Numbered from the stretch's first letter, positions 27,418 to 37,556 are shown. The stretch: 64,000 nt of DNA from Pseudomonas graminis (GCF_002093745.1 NZ_MTSB01000022.1:5851-69850); one strand, 5' to 3'. Translations and numbers: made by a program. Notes: generated from the letters alone by a model not told the origin.

Positions 27418-28359
27418 TTATTGTTCTGAAAGGCTGCGTACAGTGACGCCGCCTTCAAGCCGTTTGAGTTGTGCGGCATCGGTGATCCCGAAACCGATCT
27501 GGGTCACGGCCATCGCGGCAATCGCGGTGGCGGTGCGCAGCGTCTTTTGCGGATCGTGGCCGCCGATCAGACCATGCACCATGCCCGCCAGCAGCGAGTC
27601 GCCAGCCCCAACGGTACTGGCCACCGTGACCTTGGGCGGCAATGAGTGCAGTGCCACATTCGGACTGAACCAGTGAACACCCTCGGATCCCTGAGAGATC
27701 ACCACATGCTCGATACCTTGAGCGTGCAGACGAGCAGCGGCCTCGGCCTGAGCGGCGATGGAAATGATCGGCGCGTCGAGCGCGTCGGCCAACTCTTCAG
27801 TATTGGGTTTGATCAGCCACGGACCTGCCGCCAGACCGGCACGCAGGGCCAGGCCGCTGCTGTCCAGCGCCACTTTGAGACCGAGGTCCTTGAGCATCAG
27901 CAGCAGCTTTTGCAACCACTCCGGCGTGACGCCGCGCGGCAGGCTGCCTGCGACGACAACCACGTCAAAACCTGCCGCGATCTGCTCGACGCGGGCGAAC
28001 AGCGCTTGCTGCGCCTCTTCGCTGACCTGCGGGCCAGGGCCATTCAGGTCGGTGATGCGGCCACTGCCCTCGGCCAGCTTGATGTTGCTGCGGGTTTCCC
28101 CCGGCACACGGACGAACTCGTCGACAAAGTGACGACGCTCGAACAACGCTTCGAACGCTTGCTGGTTGTCGATGCCCAGAAAACCGGCAACGGTCAGGTC
28201 ATGGCCGAGGTCAGCCAGCACCTGCGCCACGTTGAGCCCTTTGCCCGCTGCGTGGGTGAGCATTGCGTTGCTGCGGTTGACCTGGCCCAGTTCCAACTGC
28301 CCCAACTGCACAGTCAGGTCCAGCGCCGGGTTCATGGTCAGGGTAAGAATCTTCGCCAT
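27418..28359 (-). CDS. fruK: 1-Phosphofructokinase
   Basis: PfkB/ribokinase-family enzyme of 313 residues converting fructose-1-P to fructose-1,6-bisphosphate. N-terminal signature NPALDLTVQL and AGKGLNVAQVLADLG; C-terminal signature STVGAGDSLLAGM with the catalytic Asp and anion hole. Its ATG overlaps the fruB stop by one base (TAATG), giving tight coupling in fruBKA. Confidence 0.96.
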   Translation of the reverse strand: MAKILTLTMNPALDLTVQLGQLELGQVNRSNAMLTHAAGKGLNVAQVLADLGHDLTVAGFLGIDNQQAFEALFERRHFVDEFVRVPGETRSNIKLAEGSGRITDLNGPGPQVSEEAQQALFARVEQIAAGFDVVVVAGSLPRGVTPEWLQKLLLMLKDLGLKVALDSSGLALRAGLAAGPWLIKPNTEELADALDAPIISIAAQAEAAARLHAQGIEHVVISQGSEGVHWFSPNVALHSLPPKVTVASTVGAGDSLLAGMVHGLIGGHDPQKTLRTATAIAAMAVTQIGFGITDAAQLKRLEGGVTVRSLSEQ

Positions 28360-31226
28360 TACAAGGCCTCCACAAGCGCGCGGACTTCGGCGGCGCTGCC
28401 CGCCGTCAGCGCATTTTGCGCCAGTTGCTGAGCGGTGCTCAGGGTCAGTTCACGCACACAGGCCTTGACCTCGCCAATGCTGCGCGCCGACACACTCAAT
28501 TCATCCACGCCCAGCCCGACCAGAACCGGCACGGCCAGCGGGTCGGCAGCCAGTTCGCCACACACGCCCACCCATTTGCCGTTGGCGTGCGCAGCGCGCA
28601 CCGTCATGTCGATCAGTTGCAGCACCGAAGGGTGCAGCCCGTCGGCCTGGGCCGACAGGGTCGGGTGACCACGGTCGATGGCCAGTGTGTATTGGGTCAG
28701 GTCATTGGTGCCGATGCTGAAGAAATCCACTTCTTTGGCCAGCACCGGCGCAATCAGCGCAGCCGAGGGCACTTCGATCATGATCCCCAGTTGCAGATCG
28801 CTGACAGGAATTTCCTTGCGCAGCCGCTCGGTCATGTCTCGCGCCTGACGCCATTCTTCAAGGGTGCCGATCATCGGGAACATGATGCGCAACGGGCCGC
28901 TTTCGGCCGAACGCAGCAGAGCACGAAGCTGGCTTTCCATGACGTCCGGGCGTTGCAGGGTCAAACGGATGCCGCGCACGCCAAGAAACGGGTTTTCTTC
29001 TTTGGCGATAGGCCAGTAAGACAATGGCTTGTCGCCGCCCACATCCAGCGTCCGCACCACCAGCGGGCGTCCGCCCAGATCAGTCAGTACCCGACGATAT
29101 TCAGCTTCCTGGGTGGCTTCATCCGGCGCTTGGGAATGGGCCATGAACAGCAATTCGGTGCGCAACAGGCCGACACCTTCGGCGCCCTGCTCTACAGCAG
29201 CGGGCGTGCCGGTGCTGTCGCCAATGTTGGCGAACACCTCGACAGCATGGCCATCGCGAGTCACTGCCGGTTCCATACGGGCCTCGGCAGCGGCCTTGAG
29301 GCGCACTTCACGGGCATCGCGATCCTGAACCGCACGCTGCAAGGTGACTTCGTCAGGCGCCACCGTCAGACGTCCGCGCTGGCTGTCGAGCAGCAGCACG
29401 GTGCCTGGCTTGATCAGCAGTACTTCATCACCGGCACCGACCAGTGCGGGAATGCCCAACGCACGCGCGACGATAGCGCTGTGCGCCGTCGCGCCGCCTC
29501 GGGCGGTGAGGATGCCGGCAACCTGCACCGGATCCAGACGGGCGACGTCGGACGGGCCGACTTCGTCCATCACCAGAATATAAGGCTCGTCCGGTGCCGC
29601 GACGGTTTCGACACCACAGATCTGCGCCAGTACACGGCGGCCCACGTCACGCAGGTCAGCGGCGCGCTCGGCCAGTAACGCGTCCTGCAGTTGCTCCTGC
29701 TGGACGGCCGCCGCTTCGATAACGCTGGCCCAGGCGGCCGCCGCGCTTTCATCGTTATTCAGACGCTGTTCGACTTCGCGGGTCAGTTCCGGGTCTTCAA
29801 GCATCTCTTGGTGGGTGATGAAGATTTCACGAATGGCCTTGGACTTGCTGCGCTGGATCAGATGTTCGATATCGGCGCGCACCTCGCCAATTGCCTTGTG
29901 CAGGCGCTCGCGCTCGGCAGCCACCGACTCACCCTGTTGGGGATAATCGAACGTTTGCAGCACCTGAACGTGTGCCGGCCCGATGGCAATGCCCGGCGAA
30001 GCCGGCACAGCCTGCAATACGCTGCCGGCAGCCGGCGCGTTGACGGGTTTGGCGACGGCAGCGGGGGCCGCCGTAGCCTGAGGCTCGGAAACAGCAGGCA
30101 ACGGCTCGACTTCTTCACCCAGGCCCTGCTCTACCGCAGCAATCAGTGCCGGCAGCGCATCGGCCGCAATCGACGGTTCGGCGATGAATTCCAGCGTCTG
30201 GCCACGGCGCGCACCGAGGCTGAGCAACTTGCTCAGGCTCTTTGCAGACACAGCAGCTTCGCCGGTTTCCAGCACGCGCATACGGATTTCGCCGTCAAAT
30301 TCCTTGGCCAGTTGCGCCAGGATTTTGGCCGGGCGGGCATGCAGACCGTGGGCGTTCGCCAGTTGAATCTGTCGGGTCGGCCACTCGGCAGGCAATTCAC
30401 CGCCCAGCGCTTCCAGTACCACACGGCTATTGGTGGCATGGCCCAACTCGTGACCACGGCCTTCGATCAGCAGCAGGCACAAACGCTCAAGCAACGCCTG
30501 ATGCGCCTCGCCCAGACTGGCAAGGCAGAACAGACCGGTCAGCGGCTGGCCCAGGTAACGGATGGGCTTGTCCGGGGTCACGAAGGCAAGACCAGGACGC
30601 TTGACGGTCTGCTCGCTGTGCAACCACCACAGGCCATCACCCAGCGACAGCGCCTCGACCTGCTGCAGCACGGCAGCAAAGCCATTGCTCACGCAGTCGG
30701 CCTTGCGCAGCAGACGTGCGCCACGCCAGACCAGCTCTTCGAAATCGTCGGCCGATACACCGAGGCTGATCATCTGTGCGTCGAGCGCCAGTTCCTGGGG
30801 CGCGCCCTGTAGCAGCTTGAGCAGGTCTTCCGGAGTCTGCGCTTCACGCAGCGCCTGCCCCAGATCTTCTTCACCCAGCGCTCGGGTCAGCAGTTGCAGC
30901 AGACGCAAGTGTTCATCGGACTTGGCCGCAATACCGATTGCCAGATAGACCATCTGCCCGTCGCCCCAATCCACCCCTTCGGGGAATTGCATCAGGCGCA
31001 CGCCGGTGGTGGACACCAGGTCACGGGTTTCAGGCGTACCGTGTGGGATGGCGATGCCCTGACCGAGAAAGGTCGAGCCCTGCTGCTCACGGTTCATCAG
31101 ACCGGTAAGGTAGCCTTCGGCTACCAGACCATCAGCGACCAGGTGGTCGGCAATCAGCTTAAGTGCGGCAGTCTTATCGACGGCCGACTGCGCCATCGAT
31201 ATTTGCTCCAGAGTGAGTTCGAGCAT
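28359..31226 (-). CDS. fruB: Fructose PTS multiphosphoryl transfer protein EIIA-HPr-EI
   Basis: A 955-residue fusion of all soluble phosphotransfer steps: EIIA(Fru) with phospho-His62 (GIAIPHGTPETRD), a linker, HPr around 287-370 with His296 in HGLHARPA, an Ala/Pro-rich hinge (about 380-405), and Enzyme I with His582 in ARGGATAHSAIVA and the PEP-binding C-terminal barrel (TNDLTQYTLAIDRG). PEP therefore feeds FruA without separate PtsH/PtsI. The ATG at 31226 has AGGAGT upstream; a frame reaching 31259 lacks such a site. It is the first gene of the operon. Confidence 0.96.
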   Translation of the reverse strand: MLELTLEQISMAQSAVDKTAALKLIADHLVADGLVAEGYLTGLMNREQQGSTFLGQGIAIPHGTPETRDLVSTTGVRLMQFPEGVDWGDGQMVYLAIGIAAKSDEHLRLLQLLTRALGEEDLGQALREAQTPEDLLKLLQGAPQELALDAQMISLGVSADDFEELVWRGARLLRKADCVSNGFAAVLQQVEALSLGDGLWWLHSEQTVKRPGLAFVTPDKPIRYLGQPLTGLFCLASLGEAHQALLERLCLLLIEGRGHELGHATNSRVVLEALGGELPAEWPTRQIQLANAHGLHARPAKILAQLAKEFDGEIRMRVLETGEAAVSAKSLSKLLSLGARRGQTLEFIAEPSIAADALPALIAAVEQGLGEEVEPLPAVSEPQATAAPAAVAKPVNAPAAGSVLQAVPASPGIAIGPAHVQVLQTFDYPQQGESVAAERERLHKAIGEVRADIEHLIQRSKSKAIREIFITHQEMLEDPELTREVEQRLNNDESAAAAWASVIEAAAVQQEQLQDALLAERAADLRDVGRRVLAQICGVETVAAPDEPYILVMDEVGPSDVARLDPVQVAGILTARGGATAHSAIVARALGIPALVGAGDEVLLIKPGTVLLLDSQRGRLTVAPDEVTLQRAVQDRDAREVRLKAAAEARMEPAVTRDGHAVEVFANIGDSTGTPAAVEQGAEGVGLLRTELLFMAHSQAPDEATQEAEYRRVLTDLGGRPLVVRTLDVGGDKPLSYWPIAKEENPFLGVRGIRLTLQRPDVMESQLRALLRSAESGPLRIMFPMIGTLEEWRQARDMTERLRKEIPVSDLQLGIMIEVPSAALIAPVLAKEVDFFSIGTNDLTQYTLAIDRGHPTLSAQADGLHPSVLQLIDMTVRAAHANGKWVGVCGELAADPLAVPVLVGLGVDELSVSARSIGEVKACVRELTLSTAQQLAQNALTAGSAAEVRALVEAL

Positions 31227-31577
31227 TGCCTTGACTCCTGTGCAGCGCCAAGGCGCCACCTGATTCTTGTTTTAATGACGATCATAGGACCGACAGCTTG
31301 GGGGATGATAGTGACACCGATCGAACATCGTATCGGACATCCTTTTCATCTCGATTGCAGCAGACAACAGGCGTGCTGAATCGTTTAATCTATAATTGCA
31401 CGGCACGTTACTCGATTCTGCGGATTCATTGAAGCCCAACCGCTCCGATCGCTGTAGGAGACATCCCAAAATACTTGAAGCAGTTGGGAATTTCCTACGG
31501 TCTGGTGTAAAGATCATTACCACAGCAAAAATAATTCCAATGTTCTGAACCGCTTACCTAACTAAAGGAATTCCGGG
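31227..31577. promoter_or_regulatory. fruB / fruR divergent control region
   Basis: About 350 bp between the divergent starts. It holds a near-perfect FruR/Cra-type operator at 31375-31388, a TATAAT at 31391-31396, and a weaker operator-like site at 31544-31557 (TCTGAACCGCTTAC) close to the fruR start. A minus-strand frame inside it is not supported. Confidence 0.6.
31375..31388 (+). promoter_or_regulatory. Candidate FruR (Cra) operator
   Basis: GCTGAATCGTTTAA satisfies every position of the Cra consensus RSTGAAWCSNTHHW. It lies two bases before a TATAAT (31391-31396) and about 150 bp upstream of fruB, suited to repression of fruBKA that is relieved by fructose-1-phosphate. Confidence 0.7.
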
Positions 31578-32573
31578 GTGAAACTGAGCGATATTGCACG
31601 TCTGGCAGGTGTTTCTGTCACGACGGCCAGTTACGTGATCAACGGCAAGGCCGAACAACAACGCATCAGCCCAGCAACGGTCGAGCGTGTCAAAGCAGTT
31701 GTCGAGCAGCATGATTTCCGGCCAAACCCGCAAGCGGCAGGTCTGCGCAGCCGACACAGCAAAACCCTGGGTTTCATCCTCCCGGATCTGGAAAACCCCA
31801 GCTATGCACGCATCGCCAAACTGCTTGAGCAGGGCGCTCGCAGCCTGGGCTATCAATTGCTGATCGCCAGCTCCGACGATGACCCGGTCAGTGAGCTGCA
31901 ACTGTTGCAACTGTTCCGGGCGCGGCGCTGTGATGCCCTGCTGGTCGCCAGTTGCCTGCCATCGGGCGATGAAAGCTATCGGGATTTGCAACTCAAAGGC
32001 ATGCCCGTCATCGCCATCGACCGGGAAATGAACCCGGAGTTTTTCTGCTCGGTGGTCAGCGACGACCACGATGCCAGCCTGCAACTGACTCAAAGCCTGC
32101 TGCAGACCCAGCCAAGGCACATTGCCCTGATCGGCGCACGCCCTGAACTGAGCATCAGCCGGGCGCGCGCAGCCGGTTTCGAAGATGCCCTCGAGGGTTT
32201 TGCCGGAGCCCGGATTGTCGAGCATGGCGAGGCCTTCAGTCGGCAGTGCGGCCAGCGCCTGATGACCGAGATGCTGCAACGTCAGGGGCATTTCCCCGAT
32301 GCACTGATCACCACGTCTTATGTCCTGCTGCAAGGCGTGTTCGATGTGTTGCAAAGCCAGACGCTGCAATCGACCTCATTGCACCTTGGTACTTTTGGTG
32401 ACACGCAGTTGCTGGATTTCCTGCCGTTACCTGTGAACGCAATGGCCCAGCAACACCAGCTGATCGCCGACAAGGCCTTGCAACTGGCCCTGGCGGCCAT
32501 CGAAAAGGATGATTACCAACCCGGCGTCCACGCGATTGCCCGGGCCTTCAAGCAACGTATTCACCCGGCATGA
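31578..32573 (+). CDS. fruR: Fructose operon repressor FruR (Cra), LacI family
   Basis: LacI/GalR-family regulator of 331 residues. Helix-turn-helix MKLSDIARLAGVSVTTASYVINGK with hinge helix PNPQAAGLRS, then a periplasmic-binding-protein-like effector domain (TLGFILPDLENPSYARIAKLLEQGA...). Length and sequence match FruR of pseudomonads, which senses fructose-1-P and controls fruBKA. The start is GTG at 31578 with AAAGGAATTCCGGGG upstream. It overlaps the next gene by 4 bp (ATGA). Confidence 0.94.
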   Translation: MKLSDIARLAGVSVTTASYVINGKAEQQRISPATVERVKAVVEQHDFRPNPQAAGLRSRHSKTLGFILPDLENPSYARIAKLLEQGARSLGYQLLIASSDDDPVSELQLLQLFRARRCDALLVASCLPSGDESYRDLQLKGMPVIAIDREMNPEFFCSVVSDDHDASLQLTQSLLQTQPRHIALIGARPELSISRARAAGFEDALEGFAGARIVEHGEAFSRQCGQRLMTEMLQRQGHFPDALITTSYVLLQGVFDVLQSQTLQSTSLHLGTFGDTQLLDFLPLPVNAMAQQHQLIADKALQLALAAIEKDDYQPGVHAIARAFKQRIHPA

Positions 32574-33370
32574 GCATGACGCTGATCGATACCCACACTC
32601 ACCTGGACTTCCCGGACTTTGATGCCGACCGGGCCGAGGTGCTGGAGCGTTGCCGTTCGCTCGGCGTGCAGCGCATGGTGGTACTCGGGGTCTATCAGCG
32701 TAACTGGCAGCGTTTGTGGGATTTGACCGAGTCCGACCCGGCGCTGCAAGCAGCCTTCGGGCTGCACCCGGTGTATATCCACGAGCATCGGGCCGGGCAC
32801 CTGATCGAACTGGGGGAATGGCTGACCCGCCTGAAGGGCCATCCGCAGCTGTGCGCGGTGGGTGAAATAGGTCTGGACTACTACGTTGAACATCCGGACA
32901 AGGCGCGTCAACAAGCCGTATTTGAAGCGCAGCTCGGGCTGGCATCGGACTTCAATCTGCCTGCGCTGCTGCATGTGCGTCGCAGCCACGCCGATGTGAT
33001 CGCCACCTTGAAACGCTACAGGCTCAAACGCAGCGGCATCATCCACGCCTTCGCGGGCAGCCGTGAGGAAGCCCGTGAATACATAAAACTGGGTTTCAGG
33101 CTGGGGCTTGGCGGGGCCGCGACCTGGCCACAGGCACGGCGCATGCATCGCGTCATTGCTGAGTTGCCGCTGGACAGCGTGGTGCTGGAAACCGACTCAC
33201 CGGACATGGCGCCCGCCATGCACGCCAATCTGCGCAACAGCCCGCAGCACCTGCCCGACATCTGTCAGGCACTCGCGACACTGATGAAGATCAGCCCGCA
33301 ACGCCTCGCCGAGGCGAGTACGGAGAATGCCTGCGCCCTGTTCGACTGGCCTCGGCAGGTCAGTCGCTGA
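32570..33370 (+). CDS. TatD-family metal-dependent hydrolase
   Basis: A TIM-barrel amidohydrolase-type nuclease of 266 residues. Metal ligands: His9 and His11 in IDTHTHLDF, Glu in AVGEIGLDYY, His in LLHVRRSHAD, His in GIIHAFAGS, and Asp in LETDSPDMAP. TatD proteins are Mg-dependent DNases linked to DNA repair; paralogues (YcfH, YjjV) differ little in sequence, and YjjV-like is possible. Cotranscribed with fruR by a 4-bp overlap, a conserved pairing in pseudomonads without an obvious functional reason. Confidence 0.93.
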   Translation: MSMTLIDTHTHLDFPDFDADRAEVLERCRSLGVQRMVVLGVYQRNWQRLWDLTESDPALQAAFGLHPVYIHEHRAGHLIELGEWLTRLKGHPQLCAVGEIGLDYYVEHPDKARQQAVFEAQLGLASDFNLPALLHVRRSHADVIATLKRYRLKRSGIIHAFAGSREEAREYIKLGFRLGLGGAATWPQARRMHRVIAELPLDSVVLETDSPDMAPAMHANLRNSPQHLPDICQALATLMKISPQRLAEASTENACALFDWPRQVSR

Positions 33371-33376
33371 GCCGGG

Positions 33377-34213
33377 TCAGAGCAGCAGGGTCCACAAGGC
33401 AAAACCGGCGTACCAGACAATCGCCGCCCGAACCAGCAGTTCCCAGAGCATATCGAGGCTGGTAACGCCTTCTGCACCCATGACCGGAGGCGGCACTTCG
33501 CTGGCTGCGCAACCGACGCGAGTGATCAACTGGGCAGCGCTGATGTTCCAGTTGAGCAGCTCGTGCAGCATCACCCGGCTTACCGCGACGAAATTACCCA
33601 CCAGTGCGAAGCTGGCGGCCAACAGCCTGACCGGCACCCACTCGAACGCATGGCGCAGTTGCCCTGCCCGCTCGACCAGCTCAGGGGTCTTGCCATACTC
33701 GGCCGCGAGGGCCAGCAGGCGATAAGCCAGTGCGGCGACCGGACCCAGTACGAAATACCAGAAAATCACGGCGAAGAAACTCTGGAACGCCTGCCAGAGC
33801 ATGTAGCCCTGCACGCCCTGCAGCAATTGCTCGCTGTTGTCGGCCTGGACGCCCATGTCGCGCTCGGCCACATGCACGGCAGCCTGGACGTCTCCCCGTC
33901 GACAGGCGTCCCGGAACGGACCCAGCACCGCAATCAGATCGACCCGGCCCAGGCTGTAGATCAACACCAGCAAATGGATAGGCAGGACCAACCAGCCATA
34001 AGCCACCGACCCCACGATGGTCAGCACCAGTTGCAGCAGCAGAACCGGCACCAGAACCAGCAGCGCCAGCATGAACCAGGGACGTGTCGCCGTTCGCGGA
34101 CCGGCCTCGAGCTTCGCCAGCTCATTGAGCCACGGCCCGTCGCGCTGCACGCGCTGCCGCAGGGCAGAAAATTTCTCGACAAGAACGGCCAGCAGTAGCA
34201 CCAGAAAACTCAT
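33377..34213 (-). CDS. ampE: Regulatory signaling modulator AmpE
   Basis: Inner-membrane protein of 278 residues with four hydrophobic segments (MSFLVLLLAVLVEKF at the N-terminus, WFMLALLVLVPVLLL, QSFFAVIFWYFVLGPVAALAY, and IVWYAGFALWTLLL at the end). AmpE is cotranscribed with ampD and affects beta-lactamase induction by an undefined route. It begins 15 bp after the ampD stop and is convergent with the TatD gene (6 bp). Confidence 0.93.
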   Translation of the reverse strand: MSFLVLLLAVLVEKFSALRQRVQRDGPWLNELAKLEAGPRTATRPWFMLALLVLVPVLLLQLVLTIVGSVAYGWLVLPIHLLVLIYSLGRVDLIAVLGPFRDACRRGDVQAAVHVAERDMGVQADNSEQLLQGVQGYMLWQAFQSFFAVIFWYFVLGPVAALAYRLLALAAEYGKTPELVERAGQLRHAFEWVPVRLLAASFALVGNFVAVSRVMLHELLNWNISAAQLITRVGCAASEVPPPVMGAEGVTSLDMLWELLVRAAIVWYAGFALWTLLL

Positions 34214-34228
34214 TGTTTCTCCCTCACC

Positions 34229-34777
34229 TCAATCCAGCAAAGCCGCGTGAAACCTGCCCCAATCGAAACAGGGGCCAGGGTCCGTCTTGCGTCCGGGCGC
34301 TATGTCGCTGTGGCCACAGATACGCTCGCCCGTAATTGCCACGAAAGCCTCGCGCAGCTGGCGCGTCAGAGCAATCAGGGCGTCGTATTGCGCATCGGTG
34401 AACGGCTGCTCGTCCGTCCCTTCCAGCTCGATGCCGATGGAGAAGTCGTTACACCCTTCACGCCCCTGAAAACTGGAAACACCGGCATGCCACGCGCGAT
34501 CAAGACAAGAGACGAACTGAATGACCTCGCCATCACGTTCAATCAGAAAATGCGCTGAAACGCGCAGATCGGCAATCCCCGAAAAGTAGGGGTGCTCGTT
34601 GATGTCCAGCTGATTCTGAAAGAAGGCCTGCACCTTTCCGGTCTTGAACTGCGCAGGCGGAAGGCTGATGTTATGGATGACCAGCAGCGAGATCTCGCCC
34701 TCGGGTCGCGCATTGAAGTTGGGCGAAGGGCAGTGCTGCACGCCATCGCACCAACCGCTTGCGGAGTCCAGTTGCAT
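34229..34777 (-). CDS. ampD: 1,6-Anhydro-N-acetylmuramyl-L-alanine amidase AmpD
   Basis: Cytosolic zinc amidase of 182 residues that removes peptides from anhydro-muropeptides during cell-wall recycling; its loss causes AmpR-dependent beta-lactamase derepression. Zinc ligands fit His35 (LVIHNISLP), His156 (CGHSDIAPGRKTDPGPC) and Asp166, with Glu in GIELEG. Length is standard. The C-terminal GRKTDPGPCFDW loop is complete, so the enzyme should be active. First gene of ampD-ampE. Confidence 0.95.
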   Translation of the reverse strand: MQLDSASGWCDGVQHCPSPNFNARPEGEISLLVIHNISLPPAQFKTGKVQAFFQNQLDINEHPYFSGIADLRVSAHFLIERDGEVIQFVSCLDRAWHAGVSSFQGREGCNDFSIGIELEGTDEQPFTDAQYDALIALTRQLREAFVAITGERICGHSDIAPGRKTDPGPCFDWGRFHAALLD

Positions 34778-34947
34778 GAGCGCTCCTATAACAGCGAAAA
34801 GGTAAGGGGCGTCAATTATGCCTGCGACAGGAGCAGATGTGGGGTCCGGTCACGGACCCGCCATGTAGGAAACACCCTATATCCTGGAGGATTGTTCCCA
34901 CAGGCTTTCTTCAGCAAGAAAAGCCTGTAAAAACCGCCGAGGCCCGG

Positions 34948-37203
34948 TCAGGCGCCTTTGAGCTTACGCAGGTTGCTGATCACCGATTCCAGCGCCCGGT
35001 CGAACAACAACGCATCGTCCAGAATGCGGATAGCGCCGCGACGGAATTCCACGGCAAGGCCGACACGGGTCTTTTCCAGTACCTTCATGCCTGTGCGGTT
35101 GACGAACACGTAGCGACCGGTCGGCTCGACAATGGCGGTCAGTTTGCAGCGCAGTTTGTGCTCTTCGTCCTCCTGAATCTCGACCCAGGACCCGACCCGC
35201 AACTTATCAACCATCTGCAGACCGGCGTCATCGTCAGGCAACTGCACCAGCGGCTCATTGAGCATCTGTTCCTCGGGCGCAATCAGCACGATCTCTTCGA
35301 TAACGGCCATCATCGACGGCCCGTCTGCGGGGTCGACGCCTGCCGCAGCGGCATCGCCGTGGGCAGCATCGCCGCCGGCCTCCTGCAGACGCGAGAATTG
35401 CTGAAAGGCCTGAACATGCAACGACTCGAGCTGGCTGAAGAATTCGCTGGTAGCGAACGGATCGAACGCTGCACTGGTGAGCCCGTCACGCAATGACTTG
35501 AGCAGCCCCGGAACCAGGTCCAGCAAACGCTGAAGTGCCTGCGGATCGTCGTGCTGTTCGACACTCCAGATCAGCTCGTCCATGGTCGTCAGCCCGGCCT
35601 GCCATTCGCCAGACTCATTGCCGTGCTTGAGACAGGTCAACAGCAGCACCTTGCTCCAGGCCTCCTGCAACAGGCGCACAACGACTTCCGGCAAGGTTTT
35701 GCCCAGCAGTCGTTCATTCAACTCATGCTGCACCTGCTGCCGGGCCAGCTCAGCGCGTGCGCGGCCTTCTTCGGCATCGCGGGTGCGCTGCTCAAGCAGC
35801 TCGCTGCGACGGCGCTCATCACTGGTGAAGGCCAGGAAGTCGGCGAGCAGTTCGGAGAAAATTGCCGGGTCATCGACAAAATCATTGAGCAGGCGCTGCA
35901 CGATCTGCTCGACGCGCTGGTAAAGCGAGTCACGCTGATAGTCGTCGCGCCCGCCCCACCCCAACGCTGCGGTGGCAATTTCGTTGAGCAGACGACGGGC
36001 CGGATGGCTGCCGCGACTGAAAAAGCTTTTATCGAGGACTGCCACCTTGAGCATCGGAATCTGCAAACGCCCGATCAACGCGCGCAAGGACGGGGTCAGG
36101 TTGCGATCGTCGAGGATAAACTCGAACAGCATGGCAATCAGGTTGATCACATCCTCGTCGCCGACGCCGACAATTCTGGACTTGCCGGTCTTGACGTTGA
36201 CCCGCGTCAGCAACTGTTCCAGCTGATTGCGCAGATCGAATTCGTCGGCAGCCTCCTGAGAGGGCACGTATTGCTGCAAGTGCGAGAGCAGGCGCAGCAA
36301 GTCCTTGCTGGAAATCGGTCGCACTTCGGCATTGGGTTCGTGCCGTGGAGCCAGATTGCCGCGAACGTGCAGCAGTAATTCCTGCAAGGCCGTAAAGACT
36401 TCCTGCACGCCTTTGTCGAGCTTGTCGGCGGCCTGGTTCAAGACTGGATCGGAGAGCTCGGCGGCCTGATTACGGGGTGCCGCACGGTCAGACGCACGGC
36501 GGGCCGGCAATACTTTCATGTCCGGCAAGACACCCGTGGCAACCAGCAGCTTGTTCGCTTCGCTGTACAGGTGATCGGTGTTGGCGAGGACGTATTTCTC
36601 GAACAGCTTGAGGATGATCAGCTTGACCTTGATCTCGACGCCCAGACTGCGTCCGGCCTCAAGAAAGAAGCGGCACAGCAACGCTGGCCCCAACGGATTG
36701 CTCTCTTCGGCAATGGCTTGAGGAACCAGCACATTCAGGCGCGCGGTGAGCTGACCCAGCGCGAGGCTGTCGCGACTCATGACCTTGGCGACCATCGCAT
36801 CGACCGCCACGGTTTTTTCTAGATCATCGTTATGCACCAGCGCCAGCTTGTCGAATGACACGGCGGCCGGCATCACGGGCTCATGGATCTGGTACTGCCC
36901 CAGCGCCAGAAAGGCCTCGTAGAACTTGTCGAGAAAGCCGCGCTCGATGCTTTTGCGTTTGAGGCGCAGGTCGCGCATGGCTTCGAAAAAGAGGTTTTGT
37001 TCGGTGTTGTTGCGAGCGCGGTCTGCCATTTCGAACAGTGTGTCGTCGGCGTTATCAAACAGCGCCTGCAGGCCGTCCTTGAGCTGCTGGGCCGCACGGT
37101 CACGAACCTGCAACAGCACAACGGGCAACCGGGCCAAAGGCGTATTGGACCCTTGCGCAGGAAGCACTTTGCTCAACGGCACCACTTTTTCGTCGTTTGG
37201 CAT
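34948..37203 (-). CDS. DUF1631 domain-containing protein
   Basis: A large cytosolic protein of 751 residues, predicted all-helical with little hydrophobicity. Typical stretches: LPVVLLQVRDRAAQQLKDGL at the N-terminus, FLEAGRSLGVEIKVKLIILKLFEKYVL in the middle, and RVGSWVEIQEDEEHKLRCKLTAI near the C-terminus, where a PilZ-like beta barrel may sit. Function unknown. It lies between ampDE and nadC, an arrangement kept in P. aeruginosa. ATG 37203 (MPNDEKVVPLSK) is chosen; a longer frame to 37299 is not preceded by a ribosome site. A GGGTCCG/CGGACCC hairpin (34842-34859) lies about 90 bp downstream. Confidence 0.87.
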   Translation of the reverse strand: MPNDEKVVPLSKVLPAQGSNTPLARLPVVLLQVRDRAAQQLKDGLQALFDNADDTLFEMADRARNNTEQNLFFEAMRDLRLKRKSIERGFLDKFYEAFLALGQYQIHEPVMPAAVSFDKLALVHNDDLEKTVAVDAMVAKVMSRDSLALGQLTARLNVLVPQAIAEESNPLGPALLCRFFLEAGRSLGVEIKVKLIILKLFEKYVLANTDHLYSEANKLLVATGVLPDMKVLPARRASDRAAPRNQAAELSDPVLNQAADKLDKGVQEVFTALQELLLHVRGNLAPRHEPNAEVRPISSKDLLRLLSHLQQYVPSQEAADEFDLRNQLEQLLTRVNVKTGKSRIVGVGDEDVINLIAMLFEFILDDRNLTPSLRALIGRLQIPMLKVAVLDKSFFSRGSHPARRLLNEIATAALGWGGRDDYQRDSLYQRVEQIVQRLLNDFVDDPAIFSELLADFLAFTSDERRRSELLEQRTRDAEEGRARAELARQQVQHELNERLLGKTLPEVVVRLLQEAWSKVLLLTCLKHGNESGEWQAGLTTMDELIWSVEQHDDPQALQRLLDLVPGLLKSLRDGLTSAAFDPFATSEFFSQLESLHVQAFQQFSRLQEAGGDAAHGDAAAAGVDPADGPSMMAVIEEIVLIAPEEQMLNEPLVQLPDDDAGLQMVDKLRVGSWVEIQEDEEHKLRCKLTAIVEPTGRYVFVNRTGMKVLEKTRVGLAVEFRRGAIRILDDALLFDRALESVISNLRKLKGA

Positions 37204-37556
37204 TACACCCCCCTGACAGGAAATTATTCGAGCCCTGTCACAAACGTGGCTTGCGACCCTCGCTTTGCGACACGACCCCCTTGGCCCAGCGAGAGTCAAA
37301 CCTATGACGTCAATTGCAAGGCGGATTATGTTTTAAAACATGCCAATAACACCAGTAAGACTTTTTTCACACCTTTTTGAGTGGCAGTGGCAAAACCTTC
37401 ATGTGCAGCGATAGACCGCGACTTTTGCATTCCATCGCAAACGAATTTGCCTAACCGACCAACTGCACATTCCGAATGCACGACCAGCCTCTCTGCCCGG
37501 TGGGTTCCAGAGAGGCTCTGCCTTATACTCGGACGACTTTGTGAGTGGAGCCCGCT

